DNA of 64,000 bases, taken from contig CAKPRZ010000004.1 of assembly GCA_934183165.1 (NCBI GenBank), positions 34,157 through 98,156 on the forward strand. The letters run 5' to 3'. This stretch comes from an uncultured Bacilli bacterium (GTDB lineage Bacteria; Bacillota_I; Bacilli_A; RF39; UBA660). The notes beneath the pieces were generated by a model, which saw nothing but the letters and a program-made list of their open reading frames with translations, ran no database searches and was not told the DNA's origin. The position numbers and the translations under genes were made by a program. Of this stretch, positions 43,636 through 52,159 are shown piece by piece (positions within the stretch are counted from its first letter, which is position 1; every line of letters begins with the position of its first letter).

Positions 43636-44022
43636 ATGAAAAAGTACCGTTTTACAAAACAACAAGAAATTATATATAATGTTATATTAGAAAATAAAAT
43701 ACATCCTACTATTAGTGAAATTTATTTACTTACAAAGAAGGTGGATCCTAATATAGGACAAGCAACAGTGTATCGAAATGTCAATAAATTGTCTAATATG
43801 GGACTTATAAAAAAGATAGTGAATGATGCTGATAATCAAATTAGATATGACGGTAATATAAATAATCATATTCATCTTTATTGTACTGATTGTCAAAAAA
43901 TGTTTGATATATTTGAAATACCTGATATATTTGATATTATTAAAAAAAGCATTAATTGTGAAGTTGGTGATATTGAAATATTAATTAATGGTAAATGTCA
44001 AAATTGTATGAAAAAAAATTAG
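43636..44022 (+). CDS. Fur-family metal-dependent repressor (Fur/PerR type)
   Basis: 128 aa from the ATG at 43636; AAGGAAG upstream lies at the edge of the Fur box. The winged helix is KYRFTKQQEIIYNVILEN ... HPTISEIYLLTKK ... GQATVYRNVNKLSNMGLIKKI. The dimerisation domain carries HIHLYCTDCQKMFDI and a final CQNC, giving two CxxC pairs for structural zinc. Fur and PerR are hard to tell apart: the operator matches Fur better, while the rubrerythrin gene 13 bases downstream points to peroxide defence (PerR). Autoregulation of the pair is very likely. Confidence 0.9.
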   Translation: MKKYRFTKQQEIIYNVILENKIHPTISEIYLLTKKVDPNIGQATVYRNVNKLSNMGLIKKIVNDADNQIRYDGNINNHIHLYCTDCQKMFDIFEIPDIFDIIKKSINCEVGDIEILINGKCQNCMKKN

Positions 44023-44035
44023 AAAGAGGTTTATT

Positions 44036-44575
44036 ATGGATTTAAAAGGAACAAAAACAGAACAAAACTTAATGACTGCATTTGCAGGAGAATCACAAGC
44101 TAGAAATAAATATACTTATTTCGCAAGTAAAGCTAGAAAAGATGGTTATGAACAAATAGCAGCAATATTTGAAGAAACTGCGAATAATGAAAAAGAACAT
44201 GCTAAAATGTGGTTTAAAGAATTGAATGGTGGTGCAATACCTTCAACAATTGAAAATTTGCAAGCAGCAGCAGAAGGAGAAAATTATGAATGGACAGATA
44301 TGTATGCTCAATTTGCTAAAGTTGCTAAAGAAGAAGGCTTTGATAGAATTGCAAAGTTATTTGAAGGTGTAGCGACAATAGAGAAAGAACATGAAGAAAG
44401 ATATAAAAAATTACTTAAAAATATTGAAGATGAAGTTGTATTCTCAAATGATGGAGACACAATTTGGGTATGTAGAAATTGTGGACATGTTGTAATTGGA
44501 AAAAATGCTCCAAAAGTATGTCCAGTATGTGCTCATCCTCAAAGTTTCTTTGAAAGAAAAGCTAATAACTACTAA
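44036..44575 (+). CDS. rbr: Rubrerythrin
   Basis: 179 aa, normal length. The di-iron four-helix part has MTAFAGESQARNKYTYFA, EETANNEKEHAKMW and EGVATIEKEHEERY, giving the two ExxH-type ligands and extra Glu residues. The C-terminal rubredoxin domain has WVCRNCGHV and VCPVCAHPQ for the FeCys4 site. It reduces hydrogen peroxide in anaerobes using NADH-linked donors. It shares a transcript with the Fur-type repressor gene and ends at a terminator. A ferredoxin gene at 56047-56238 could be an electron donor, but that is a guess. Confidence 0.95.
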   Translation: MDLKGTKTEQNLMTAFAGESQARNKYTYFASKARKDGYEQIAAIFEETANNEKEHAKMWFKELNGGAIPSTIENLQAAAEGENYEWTDMYAQFAKVAKEEGFDRIAKLFEGVATIEKEHEERYKKLLKNIEDEVVFSNDGDTIWVCRNCGHVVIGKNAPKVCPVCAHPQSFFERKANNY

Positions 44576-44578
44576 TAT

Positions 44579-44602
44579 AAAGTTGCTAAGTGCAACTTTT
44601 TT
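44579..44602 (+). terminator. Intrinsic terminator
   Basis: AAGTTGC-TAAGT-GCAACTT followed by T-rich sequence, after the rubrerythrin gene. Confidence 0.85.
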
Positions 44603-44649
44603 CTTTTCTATAAAAAGCAAGACATGATATAATAACATTGGAGGATAGT

Positions 44650-46800
44650 ATGAATACAGATATAATTAAACAAATAGGAAAAGATTTAAATATTAAAGAA
44701 AGACAAGTTGAAGTTGTATTAAACTTATTAAAGGAAGGAAATACAGTTCCATTTATCGCAAGATATAGAAAAGAAGCAACAGGTTCATTAGATGAAGAAG
44801 TAATAAGAAGCATTAATGAAGTATATGAATATCAAGTAAACTTATTAAAAAGAAAAGAAGATGTAATAAGATTAATTGATGAAAAAGGTATGCTTACTGA
44901 TGAACTAAAAGAAGAAATATTAAAATGCCAAAAATTAGTTGAAGTAGAAGATCTATATAGACCATTTAAAGAAAAGAAAAAAACAAAAGCTACAGAAGCA
45001 ATAAAAAATGGATTAGAGCCACTTGCTAATATGATTATGGAATTTAAAAATAGAGATATCAAAAAAGAAGCAAAAAGCTTTTTAAATGATAAAGTAAAAT
45101 CAACAGAAGAAGCGATAGAAGGTGCGAAATATATAATTGCAGAAGCAATTAGTGACAATGCAGAATATAGAAAATATATAAGAGAAAATATTATTAAGTT
45201 TGGAATTATTACAAGTAAAGTAAAGAAGAAAGCTCAAGAATTAGACCAAGCTAAAACATATGAAATGTATTATGATTATAGTGAAGCTATAAAATCTATA
45301 AAACCACATAGAGTTTTGGCAATCAATAGAGGAGAAAAAGAAGGATTTTTATCAATTAATATTGATGTAGACTCTTCATATATAATTAATTATTTAGAAA
45401 AGAAAGTAATAAAAAAATCAAATACTAGTGAAGAAATTTATGTAAAAGAAGCCATATTAGATAGTTATAAAAGATTAATATTTCCTAGTGTAGAAAGAGA
45501 AATAAGAAGTGAATTAAAAGAAACTGCAGAAATAACTGCGATTGATAACTTTTCAAAAAATGTAGAAAATCTATTACTTACACCACCTATGAAAGGAAAA
45601 ACAGTACTAGGATATGACCCAGCATTCCGTACAGGATGTAAATTAGCCGTATTAGATTCAACTGGTAAGCCTCTAAAAATAGAAGTTATATATCCAACTG
45701 AGCCACATAATAAAATAGAAGAAAGTAAAAAAATTGTACTTGATTTGATAGATAAATATAATATAGATATAATTGCGATAGGAAATGGAACTGCATCTCG
45801 TGAGTCAGAAGCCTTTATCGCAGATTGTATAAAAGATGCCAAAAGAAAAGTTGAGTACATAATAGTTAGCGAAGCAGGTGCAAGTGTGTATTCAGCATCA
45901 AAACTAGCAATCAGTGAATTCCCTGATTTAACAGTAGAAAAAAGAAGCGCTATATCAATTGGTAGAAGACTACAAGACTCATTATCAGAACTTGTAAAAA
46001 TAGATCCTAAAAGTATTGGAGTAGGACTATACCAACATGATGTAACTCCTAAGAAATTAGATGAATCCCTAAACTTTGTAGTCACAAAAGTTGTTAACCA
46101 AGTAGGAGTTAACGTAAATACTGCATCATCTTCACTTTTAAGTTATGTTTCAGGAATGACTAAAAAATCAATAGAAGCTATTTTAAATGAAAGAGATTTA
46201 AAAGGAAAATTTACTTCACGTGAAGAAATTAAAAAACTAAAAGGAATAACTCCTAAAGTATATGAACAAGCAATTGGTTTTATTAGAATACCTGATGGAG
46301 TTAATCCACTCGACAAAACATCAATTCATCCAGAAAGCTATGAAGTTACAAAAAAATTACTTGAAAGTATAGGAATGAATCTTAATGATATTGGTACAGA
46401 TAAATTAAAAGAAAAACTAGATAATATTGACATAGATAAGGTATGTCTTGATATAAATACAGATAAGTATACACTAAAAGATATAATAGATGACTTAGAA
46501 AAACCAGGAAGAGATCTACGTGATAATATGCCAAAACCAATATTAAAAAGTGACGTTTTAACACTAGATGATTTACACATTGGTGATAAACTTCAAGGAA
46601 CAGTAAGAAACGTAGTTGACTTTGGAGTATTCATTGATATTGGTCTTCACAATGATGGACTTGCACATATTTCAAAACTAACTAATAAATATATAAAACA
46701 CCCAAGTGAAGTAGTTAGTGTTGGTGATATAGTAGATTGTTATGTTATAGATATAAATAAAGAAAAGGAAAAAGTAAGCTTAAGTCTTTTACAAGTATAG
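44650..46800 (+). CDS. tex: Tex family RNA-binding protein (S1 domain)
   Basis: 716 aa, the usual length. ATG 44650 follows GGAGG. The N-terminal helices contain TVPFIARYRKEATGSLDEE, the YqgF-like domain starts at GYDPAFRTGCKLAVLD, the HhH part contains VNVNTASSSLLSYVSGM, and the C-terminal S1 domain (about residues 640-716) contains LQGTVRNVVDFGVFIDIGL and GLAHISKLTNKYI. Tex binds RNA and affects transcription and RNA turnover. Third positions here are strongly A-biased compared with neighbours. Single gene. Confidence 0.95.
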   Translation: MNTDIIKQIGKDLNIKERQVEVVLNLLKEGNTVPFIARYRKEATGSLDEEVIRSINEVYEYQVNLLKRKEDVIRLIDEKGMLTDELKEEILKCQKLVEVEDLYRPFKEKKKTKATEAIKNGLEPLANMIMEFKNRDIKKEAKSFLNDKVKSTEEAIEGAKYIIAEAISDNAEYRKYIRENIIKFGIITSKVKKKAQELDQAKTYEMYYDYSEAIKSIKPHRVLAINRGEKEGFLSINIDVDSSYIINYLEKKVIKKSNTSEEIYVKEAILDSYKRLIFPSVEREIRSELKETAEITAIDNFSKNVENLLLTPPMKGKTVLGYDPAFRTGCKLAVLDSTGKPLKIEVIYPTEPHNKIEESKKIVLDLIDKYNIDIIAIGNGTASRESEAFIADCIKDAKRKVEYIIVSEAGASVYSASKLAISEFPDLTVEKRSAISIGRRLQDSLSELVKIDPKSIGVGLYQHDVTPKKLDESLNFVVTKVVNQVGVNVNTASSSLLSYVSGMTKKSIEAILNERDLKGKFTSREEIKKLKGITPKVYEQAIGFIRIPDGVNPLDKTSIHPESYEVTKKLLESIGMNLNDIGTDKLKEKLDNIDIDKVCLDINTDKYTLKDIIDDLEKPGRDLRDNMPKPILKSDVLTLDDLHIGDKLQGTVRNVVDFGVFIDIGLHNDGLAHISKLTNKYIKHPSEVVSVGDIVDCYVIDINKEKEKVSLSLLQV

Positions 46801-46806
46801 AAAAAC

Positions 46807-46835
46807 TGGACAAAATCAAATAATTGTGGTAAAAT
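46807..46835 (+). promoter_or_regulatory. Promoter of the LRR/transglutaminase-HD operon
   Basis: TGGACA (46807-46812) and TAAAAT (46830-46835) with a 17-base spacer and GG before the -10. Confidence 0.65.
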
Positions 46836-46883
46836 ACGAGACAATTTAAGAAGTGTACTATTTATATAAACAGGGGTGATAAT

Positions 46884-48062
46884 ATGATTAGTATTAATAA
46901 TTATGATCTGGCATACACAATAGTTAAAAAATTAGTTACTGATGGAAAAAGAAGCAGCATTTTTCCGTTTGATACTAATTTTACAGAAGAAGAATTGGAT
47001 AGTATTGACCATATTTCTATTACTTCAAATAATTCTTGTTTAGATTTAGAAAAATTAAAAAATTTAAAGGCACTTCATATTGTTGGTACTGTCTCCAGTG
47101 AAGATACTGAGAAACACCATTTTGATAATATAAGTAGACTTAATGAATTAGAAGAACTATCTATAGTTAATGTTGATCAAATAACTAATATAGACGTTAG
47201 TAGGTTAAGAAAGTTAAAAAAACTAATTATTGTTAATAATGAATATTTAACTTCAATAACTGGTTTAGATAGGTTAACTAATTTGGAAACGGTAGTTATA
47301 TGTGGAAATTCTATTGATTATATACCTAATATTAGAAAATATATTAGAAATACTAGCAATACCCAAACAAACGTTTTGGATGTCTTAATTTATAATAATA
47401 CGTTTGCTAAAAGAAGAGAAGACGAATATTATTTAGAAGAAAAAGTAAATGAAAATATGTCAAATATTAAATTTGGTGAAATGCTTGAATTTAACAATGA
47501 GTGTTATAATATTGAGTATTATCAAATGAAAGAAATGAGTAAAAAAATTAATAGTATTATAAATGGTCTTGATATAGACAAACATGAAAGTGAAATGTCT
47601 ATAGCATTTAAAGTGTATAATTATATTGTTAATAATGTAAAATATGATTATGATGGTCTTGATTATAGAGATTCTGTATATGAGAGTAATATTAATTTAA
47701 GTGATTTAAAAAATTCATATATTAAACGTAGAGCACTATCAATAAATTCAAGTTATAATGCTCTAATGAATAAAAAATCAGTATGTGATGGTTATGTTAA
47801 TATGATGAGAATTTTATTAGATAGATATGATATAAAAACAAAAAAAGTTCTTTGTTCCTTTAATGAAGATTTATCTTTGAAATTAAATCATGTAGCTATA
47901 AAAGCAAAAATAGGTAGTGAGTGGAGATATTTTGATCCCGAAAAAGAAAGATTAACAAAAGACAATAGGTATTTTGCGTTAAGTTATGAAGAATTTTTAA
48001 AAACTCATACCATGGAGTCGAGTGAACAACTTTTTGCTAAAACAAAACAAAAAAGAAAGTAG
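46884..48062 (+). CDS. Leucine-rich-repeat protein with C-terminal transglutaminase-like domain
   Basis: 392 aa, no signal peptide, so apparently cytoplasmic. Residues about 35-155 carry four or five irregular leucine-rich repeats (LKNLKALHIVG, LNELEELSIVN, LRKLKKLIIVN, LTNLETVVICGN). Residues about 225-375 look like a transglutaminase/cysteine-protease core with the triad Cys301 (SVCDGYVNMMRILL), His336 (LNHVAIKAK) and Asp351 (WRYFDPEKE). The lack of export signal is unusual for this fold in Gram-positives. It is eight bases upstream of an HD protein gene and shares its promoter. GGGGTGAT precedes the ATG. Confidence 0.75.
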   Translation: MISINNYDLAYTIVKKLVTDGKRSSIFPFDTNFTEEELDSIDHISITSNNSCLDLEKLKNLKALHIVGTVSSEDTEKHHFDNISRLNELEELSIVNVDQITNIDVSRLRKLKKLIIVNNEYLTSITGLDRLTNLETVVICGNSIDYIPNIRKYIRNTSNTQTNVLDVLIYNNTFAKRREDEYYLEEKVNENMSNIKFGEMLEFNNECYNIEYYQMKEMSKKINSIINGLDIDKHESEMSIAFKVYNYIVNNVKYDYDGLDYRDSVYESNINLSDLKNSYIKRRALSINSSYNALMNKKSVCDGYVNMMRILLDRYDIKTKKVLCSFNEDLSLKLNHVAIKAKIGSEWRYFDPEKERLTKDNRYFALSYEEFLKTHTMESSEQLFAKTKQKRK

Positions 48063-48070
48063 GAATATTT

Positions 48071-49591
48071 GTGAGTGAATTCAAAATATTAGATTATGTA
48101 ATAGATGATAGTGTAGAACTTTATCCTTTAAATGAACTTAATCCATCCGATATAGAACAAATTAAAAAGATTAATTCTGACATTAGAATAAACGAATTAT
48201 ATCCATATAAGTTTCATGGCCTTTTTCATTCACAAAGAGTTATGCTTTTTGCATATCTTATAGGTAAAAAAGTCAATTTATCGGATGAAGATATGAAGAT
48301 TATTCTTGATGCGGCAGTTTACCATGATATTGGTCGTGAAAATGATTTTGAAGATACTACGCATGGATATTCATCTGCATTAAAATTTGATAGACTATTT
48401 AAAAATGATGAATTTTATAATGATGAAAATAATTTAAAATTATTAAAAGCAATTTGTGATGGTCATAGTAGATCAAATAAAGATAAAAAAAACACTTTTG
48501 ATAATTCTGATATAGATCTATCCTTATATGATAGATATGATAAATTATATAAAATTTTAAAAGACGCTGATGCATTAGATAGAGCTAGATTTCCTAAAAG
48601 TGCCCCAGAATCAATTAAAGAAGAATTTTTAAGATTAGATTATTCAAAAAGTATAGTTGAGTTTGCCTTTTATTTAAATAAAAGTTTTTCAAGATACTTA
48701 GATAATATTCATTATAGTAGTTATAGGGAAAAATATAGAAGTGAAGAAAAAGAAAAAGCTTGCTTACATGGAATTGGTTGGGATTTTGGTAAATTAGAAA
48801 GCATTTTAGATAATGGTATTTTATCTAATTATGCAGCTAATAATCAGGATGTAGTTATTTCAAGAAACTTTGAAGGAAATAATTCAAATATGTGGATATC
48901 CGTAGTTGATAGTAAAAATGTTTCTTTAGAAGCAGAAGCATATCAAGAATTCGCTAATAATAATATTTGCTTTTATTCTTTTGTTAGTGGATATCATGAT
49001 GGTGAAAAAAACAAATCAAAAGCATTATCAGAAGGATTTCCTATTAAGTCGGGACTATATAGTGATGAATCTTTTGTATTTGATCAAATTGCACCAAATG
49101 ATATAGGTTATTTGATTCTACCTAAAAATGCTGGTAATAAAAGATTAGATGAACTTGACTATCTTCATTGTTGTAATGGCTATAAAACAGTAAGAGATAG
49201 AGTAGGATATTACTTTGATTATATAAAGAAAACATGTGATTTGGAACTTGATACTTCAAAAACGGATATATTAATTGAAAAGTTAAAGACAATGCAAATA
49301 GAGTTTGGTAAACAGATTGAACTTTATCAAAGACAAAATTTGAACTCATTTTTAAATGAATGTAATTTATTGGTTAGTATTATAAATAATGAAATATGTA
49401 AAAATATGAACAATTCATTTAAACAATATTTTAATTTAGATGTTGATGAAAATCCTACTGTAGGAATGGTAATTAAAGATATTTTAAAAAGAAAAAATAT
49501 TAATCATGAGATATATGATTCATCAGATGAAGTATTAATTAAATTAGATTTAGAAAAGAAAAACGGTTTAGGCATAAAAAAAGGATCATAA
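48071..49591 (+). CDS. HD-domain protein with unrecognised C-terminal half
   Basis: 506 aa from a GTG start (AGGAA upstream). The HD phosphohydrolase domain is in the first 180 residues: LFHSQRVMLFAYLIG gives the first His, DAAVYHDIGREN the HD pair, ICDGHSRSNKD a later His, and LKDADALDRARF the last Asp. Residues about 240-380 form a second domain containing HGIGWDFGKLESILDNGILS and VSGYHDGEKNKS, which recalls ADP-ribosyltransferase-like or PARP-like openings but is not convincing. The C-terminus is helical. Because it is translated with the LRR/transglutaminase protein, the two may work on one target. Confidence 0.65.
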   Translation: MSEFKILDYVIDDSVELYPLNELNPSDIEQIKKINSDIRINELYPYKFHGLFHSQRVMLFAYLIGKKVNLSDEDMKIILDAAVYHDIGRENDFEDTTHGYSSALKFDRLFKNDEFYNDENNLKLLKAICDGHSRSNKDKKNTFDNSDIDLSLYDRYDKLYKILKDADALDRARFPKSAPESIKEEFLRLDYSKSIVEFAFYLNKSFSRYLDNIHYSSYREKYRSEEKEKACLHGIGWDFGKLESILDNGILSNYAANNQDVVISRNFEGNNSNMWISVVDSKNVSLEAEAYQEFANNNICFYSFVSGYHDGEKNKSKALSEGFPIKSGLYSDESFVFDQIAPNDIGYLILPKNAGNKRLDELDYLHCCNGYKTVRDRVGYYFDYIKKTCDLELDTSKTDILIEKLKTMQIEFGKQIELYQRQNLNSFLNECNLLVSIINNEICKNMNNSFKQYFNLDVDENPTVGMVIKDILKRKNINHEIYDSSDEVLIKLDLEKKNGLGIKKGS

Positions 49592-49597
49592 GATCCT
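49575..49597 (-). terminator. Intrinsic terminator of trpS (minus strand)
   Basis: Read on the minus strand, AGGATC-TTAT-GATCCT is followed by a T tract of about seven bases. It lies at the very end of the HD gene on the other strand and could stop both transcripts. Confidence 0.8.
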
Positions 49598-50594
49598 AAT
49601 AATTTATTTTCATAGCTGATTTTACATTTTTGATTGTAGACTCAGCTTTTTCTTTTGCAACTTTTGTTCCATCTTTTAATATTTTTTCTACTTCTTCTGG
49701 ATGCGATTCATAATACTTTCTTTTTTCTCTAATGGGTTTTAAAAACTCATTCATGTGGTTAATTAATTCTCTTTTACATTGAACACAGCCTCTTTTTCCA
49801 GCCTTACATTCACTACAAACAGTATCTAAATTAGGATTTTGTATTAATTTGTGATAATAGTAAACCATACATTTATCTGGATTGGCAGGATCATCTTTTC
49901 TTATCTTGTTAGTATCAGTAACAGCACCCATTATTTTTTTAGTTATAGCCTCATCATCATCAGCAAGATAAATAGCGTTCCCTAAGCTTTTGCCCATTTT
50001 TTCATTGCCATCAAGTCCTTTTATTCTAGGATAGGGACTTAATAGTGGTTCTGGTTCTATCAAAGTTAATCCATAAATACTATTGAATTTTCTGACTATT
50101 TCACGGCATTGTTCAATTAGAGGTAATTGATCTTCTCCAACTGGTATTAATTCTCCATTAAATGCTGTTATATCAGCTGCTTGGCTAACTGGATATCCTA
50201 CAAAACCATAAGTAACACTTTCTCCATTATTTCCAAATACAGCTTTTTTTTGAGCAATTTCTGTTTTGACAGTAGGGTTTCTATATAGTCTTGCCATAGT
50301 TACTAAATTAGAATAAAAAACTGTTAATTCAGCAATTTCTGGTATTTGAGATTGAATAAATATAGTAGCTTTTTTAGGATCTATTCCTATAGATAGTAAA
50401 TCTAACGTTAATTCAAAAACATTTTGTCTAACTTTTTCAGGATTATTAAAATTATCTGTAAGTGCTTGTACATCAGCAATTTCAATAAAAGTATTATATT
50501 CATCTTGAAGTTTAACCCAATTTCTAGAAGCCCCAAAATAATGACCAATATGTAGGTTACCAGTTGGTCTAATACCTGTTAAAATTGTTTTCAT
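49596..50594 (-). CDS. trpS: Tryptophanyl-tRNA synthetase with a [4Fe-4S]-type cysteine motif
   Basis: 332 aa, class I synthetase. HIGH motif at 15-18 (GNLHIGHYFG), KMSKS motif as EKMGKS, and the Trp pocket region VGYPVSQAADI. The C-terminal part has Cys242, Cys263, Cys270 and Cys273, that is C-x20-C-x6-C-x2-C; Cys260 is also near. This is nearly the C-x22-C-x6-C-x2-C pattern that binds a [4Fe-4S] cluster in Thermotoga maritima TrpRS, where it contacts the anticodon. GGAGTGTGAT precedes the ATG. No T-box leader fits between the start and the divergent promoter. Confidence 0.95.
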   Translation of the reverse strand: MKTILTGIRPTGNLHIGHYFGASRNWVKLQDEYNTFIEIADVQALTDNFNNPEKVRQNVFELTLDLLSIGIDPKKATIFIQSQIPEIAELTVFYSNLVTMARLYRNPTVKTEIAQKKAVFGNNGESVTYGFVGYPVSQAADITAFNGELIPVGEDQLPLIEQCREIVRKFNSIYGLTLIEPEPLLSPYPRIKGLDGNEKMGKSLGNAIYLADDDEAITKKIMGAVTDTNKIRKDDPANPDKCMVYYYHKLIQNPNLDTVCSECKAGKRGCVQCKRELINHMNEFLKPIREKRKYYESHPEEVEKILKDGTKVAKEKAESTIKNVKSAMKINY

Positions 50595-50629
50595 ATAAAA
50601 TCACACTCCAACTTAATTTTAACATATAA

Positions 50630-50658
50630 TTGACAATTTTCAATGTTTTTGATATAAT
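50630..50658 (+). promoter_or_regulatory. Strong promoter of the sigma-like gene cluster, divergent from trpS
   Basis: TTGACA (50630-50635) and TATAAT (50653-50658) with a 17-base spacer. A weaker promoter on the other strand for trpS (TTGAAA, 16 bases, TAAAAT) overlaps it, so the two may compete. Confidence 0.88.
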
Positions 50659-50692
50659 ATGTGCCGATTAATCTTTAAAAGGGGTTACTAAA

Positions 50693-51589
50693 ATGATTGT
50701 TAGTGTTTGTGTTAGATATATTAGAGAGTTTTATGAAAAAGCTATGCCCAATGATATTGAAATTGATATAGCAAGGCAATATAGACAAGATTTGTTGAAT
50801 TTTTTTACTGAAAAATACTTGTATTTGGTAGATGAATGTGATACTAGTATTATAGGTGTTGATGAAGTAGAAACATTATATCCAATTGTAATTGAGAGAT
50901 TACTTGATGAATTTTTTGAAAATAATAATAGTTGTAATTATTTACTTCAAGATTTTATGAGATGTAGATTAACCACAATAGCTAAAAATTCTTGGTGGAA
51001 TCAGCGCAAAACGGGTTCTGTACAAAGACTTATAATTAAAGCCAGAAATGGAGATATAAACGCTAAAAAAGAACTTATCGAAAGATATATGTATATAGTT
51101 GATACAAAAATACAAGAATTTGGTTTTGATAATAATGAAGAAATTCGTCAAATAGGATATTTAGTATTGACACAAACTATAAATGATTATTTAGATAATA
51201 ATGTTGAAAATGATATAGTATCACATGTTCACGGATATTTTAATAGAAATTATTTTTCTGCAGTTAAAAAAATGAAATCTGATGAGGAAAATTATATTAA
51301 TACAAAGAATTTATTGAAAAAGAAATTAGTTCCAGAAGAAGTAACTTATGAATTGGAAATTGAAAAATCAGAAATTTTAGATTGTATTAACAGATTAGAT
51401 GATGAAAAAGAAAAAAATTTGATGCTTGATATATTTAATGGATATAATCAATCTGATATTGCTCAAGAATTGGGTGTTACTAGTAGTAGTATTTCTTCTC
51501 ATGTAATAAAAGCAAGAAACAAATTAAATCAAATGTATAATGATAGTTTTGAACCTCCAAAGCAACTTAAAAAAGCTAAAAAAAGATAG
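50693..51589 (+). CDS. Sigma-70-like factor 1 of a tandem trio
   Basis: 298 aa. An N-terminal extension of about 105 residues precedes a region-2-like segment: LIIKARNGDINAKKELIERYMY, then IQEFGFDNNEEIRQIGYLVLTQTINDY. The C-terminus has a region-4-like helix-turn-helix: EKNLMLDIFNGYNQSDIAQELGVTSSSISSHVIKARNKL (given in pieces: GYNQSDIAQELGV and SSSISSHVIKARNKL). The [L/V]IxRARxGDxxAxxxLIExYMYxVD block recurs in the next two genes, showing three paralogues. GGGG lies eight bases before the ATG, behind a consensus promoter. Target genes are unknown. Confidence 0.75.
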   Translation: MIVSVCVRYIREFYEKAMPNDIEIDIARQYRQDLLNFFTEKYLYLVDECDTSIIGVDEVETLYPIVIERLLDEFFENNNSCNYLLQDFMRCRLTTIAKNSWWNQRKTGSVQRLIIKARNGDINAKKELIERYMYIVDTKIQEFGFDNNEEIRQIGYLVLTQTINDYLDNNVENDIVSHVHGYFNRNYFSAVKKMKSDEENYINTKNLLKKKLVPEEVTYELEIEKSEILDCINRLDDEKEKNLMLDIFNGYNQSDIAQELGVTSSSISSHVIKARNKLNQMYNDSFEPPKQLKKAKKR

Positions 51590-51600
51590 GAGAAACTTTT

Positions 51601-52155
51601 ATGAAATATTCAAAAAATAATACTGTATCTGTTCTTGTTACAAGAGCAAGAGAAGGAGATTTAACTGCCAGAGCAATGTTAATAGAAAAATATATGTATA
51701 TAGTTGATTCTTATTTAAAAAAACAGAATATAGCTATATCAGATGACATAAGACAAGAAGGTTATATTGTTCTGTTAAGATGTATCAATAATTATTTGAG
51801 TTTGGATACAAATATACCAATTTCTACTGTGGTATATCATTATATTGATGTTTGTTTTCCTTATAGTATCAAAAAATTTAATCAAAAAGAAAATAATTTC
51901 TATATAGTTAAAGAAAAAATGGATGAAGCAATTGTAACTGAATCAGAAACACAAGAATTTTTGTTTGAAAAATTTGAATTAGAAGATTTTATAAAGAGAG
52001 AAGTACGTAATGACAAAGATAAAGAAGCATTATTAAGACGTTTAAATGATGAAACACTAGAAGAAATTGCTAGAGCATTGAATGTTAGTAGAGCACGAGC
52101 TCATCAAAGAACAATTCGTTCTAGAGAACTTATAAAAGAATTTAAAAAAGGGTGA
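51601..52155 (+). CDS. Sigma-70-like factor 2 of a tandem trio
   Basis: 184 aa, without the N-terminal extension of the first paralogue. Region-2-like block VLVTRAREGDLTARAMLIEKYMYIVD and ISDDIRQEGYIVLLRCINNYL; region-4-like block DKEALLRRLNDETLEEIARALNVSRARAHQRTIRSRELI, shown here as EEIARALNVSRARAHQRT. AGGAG eight bases upstream sets the start. It begins eleven bases after factor 1 and four bases before factor 3, in one operon. Confidence 0.75.
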   Translation: MKYSKNNTVSVLVTRAREGDLTARAMLIEKYMYIVDSYLKKQNIAISDDIRQEGYIVLLRCINNYLSLDTNIPISTVVYHYIDVCFPYSIKKFNQKENNFYIVKEKMDEAIVTESETQEFLFEKFELEDFIKREVRNDKDKEALLRRLNDETLEEIARALNVSRARAHQRTIRSRELIKEFKKG

Positions 52156-52159
52156 TAAT

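Noticed and set aside
45465..46085. 206-codon open frame on the minus strand inside tex
   Set aside because: It is the mirror of a long A-rich coding sequence, has no ribosome-binding site, and its translation is serine/phenylalanine-rich without domain features.
50595..50692. Possible T-box leader of trpS
   Set aside because: Fewer than 100 bases lie between trpS and the divergent promoter; no specifier loop or antiterminator is visible.
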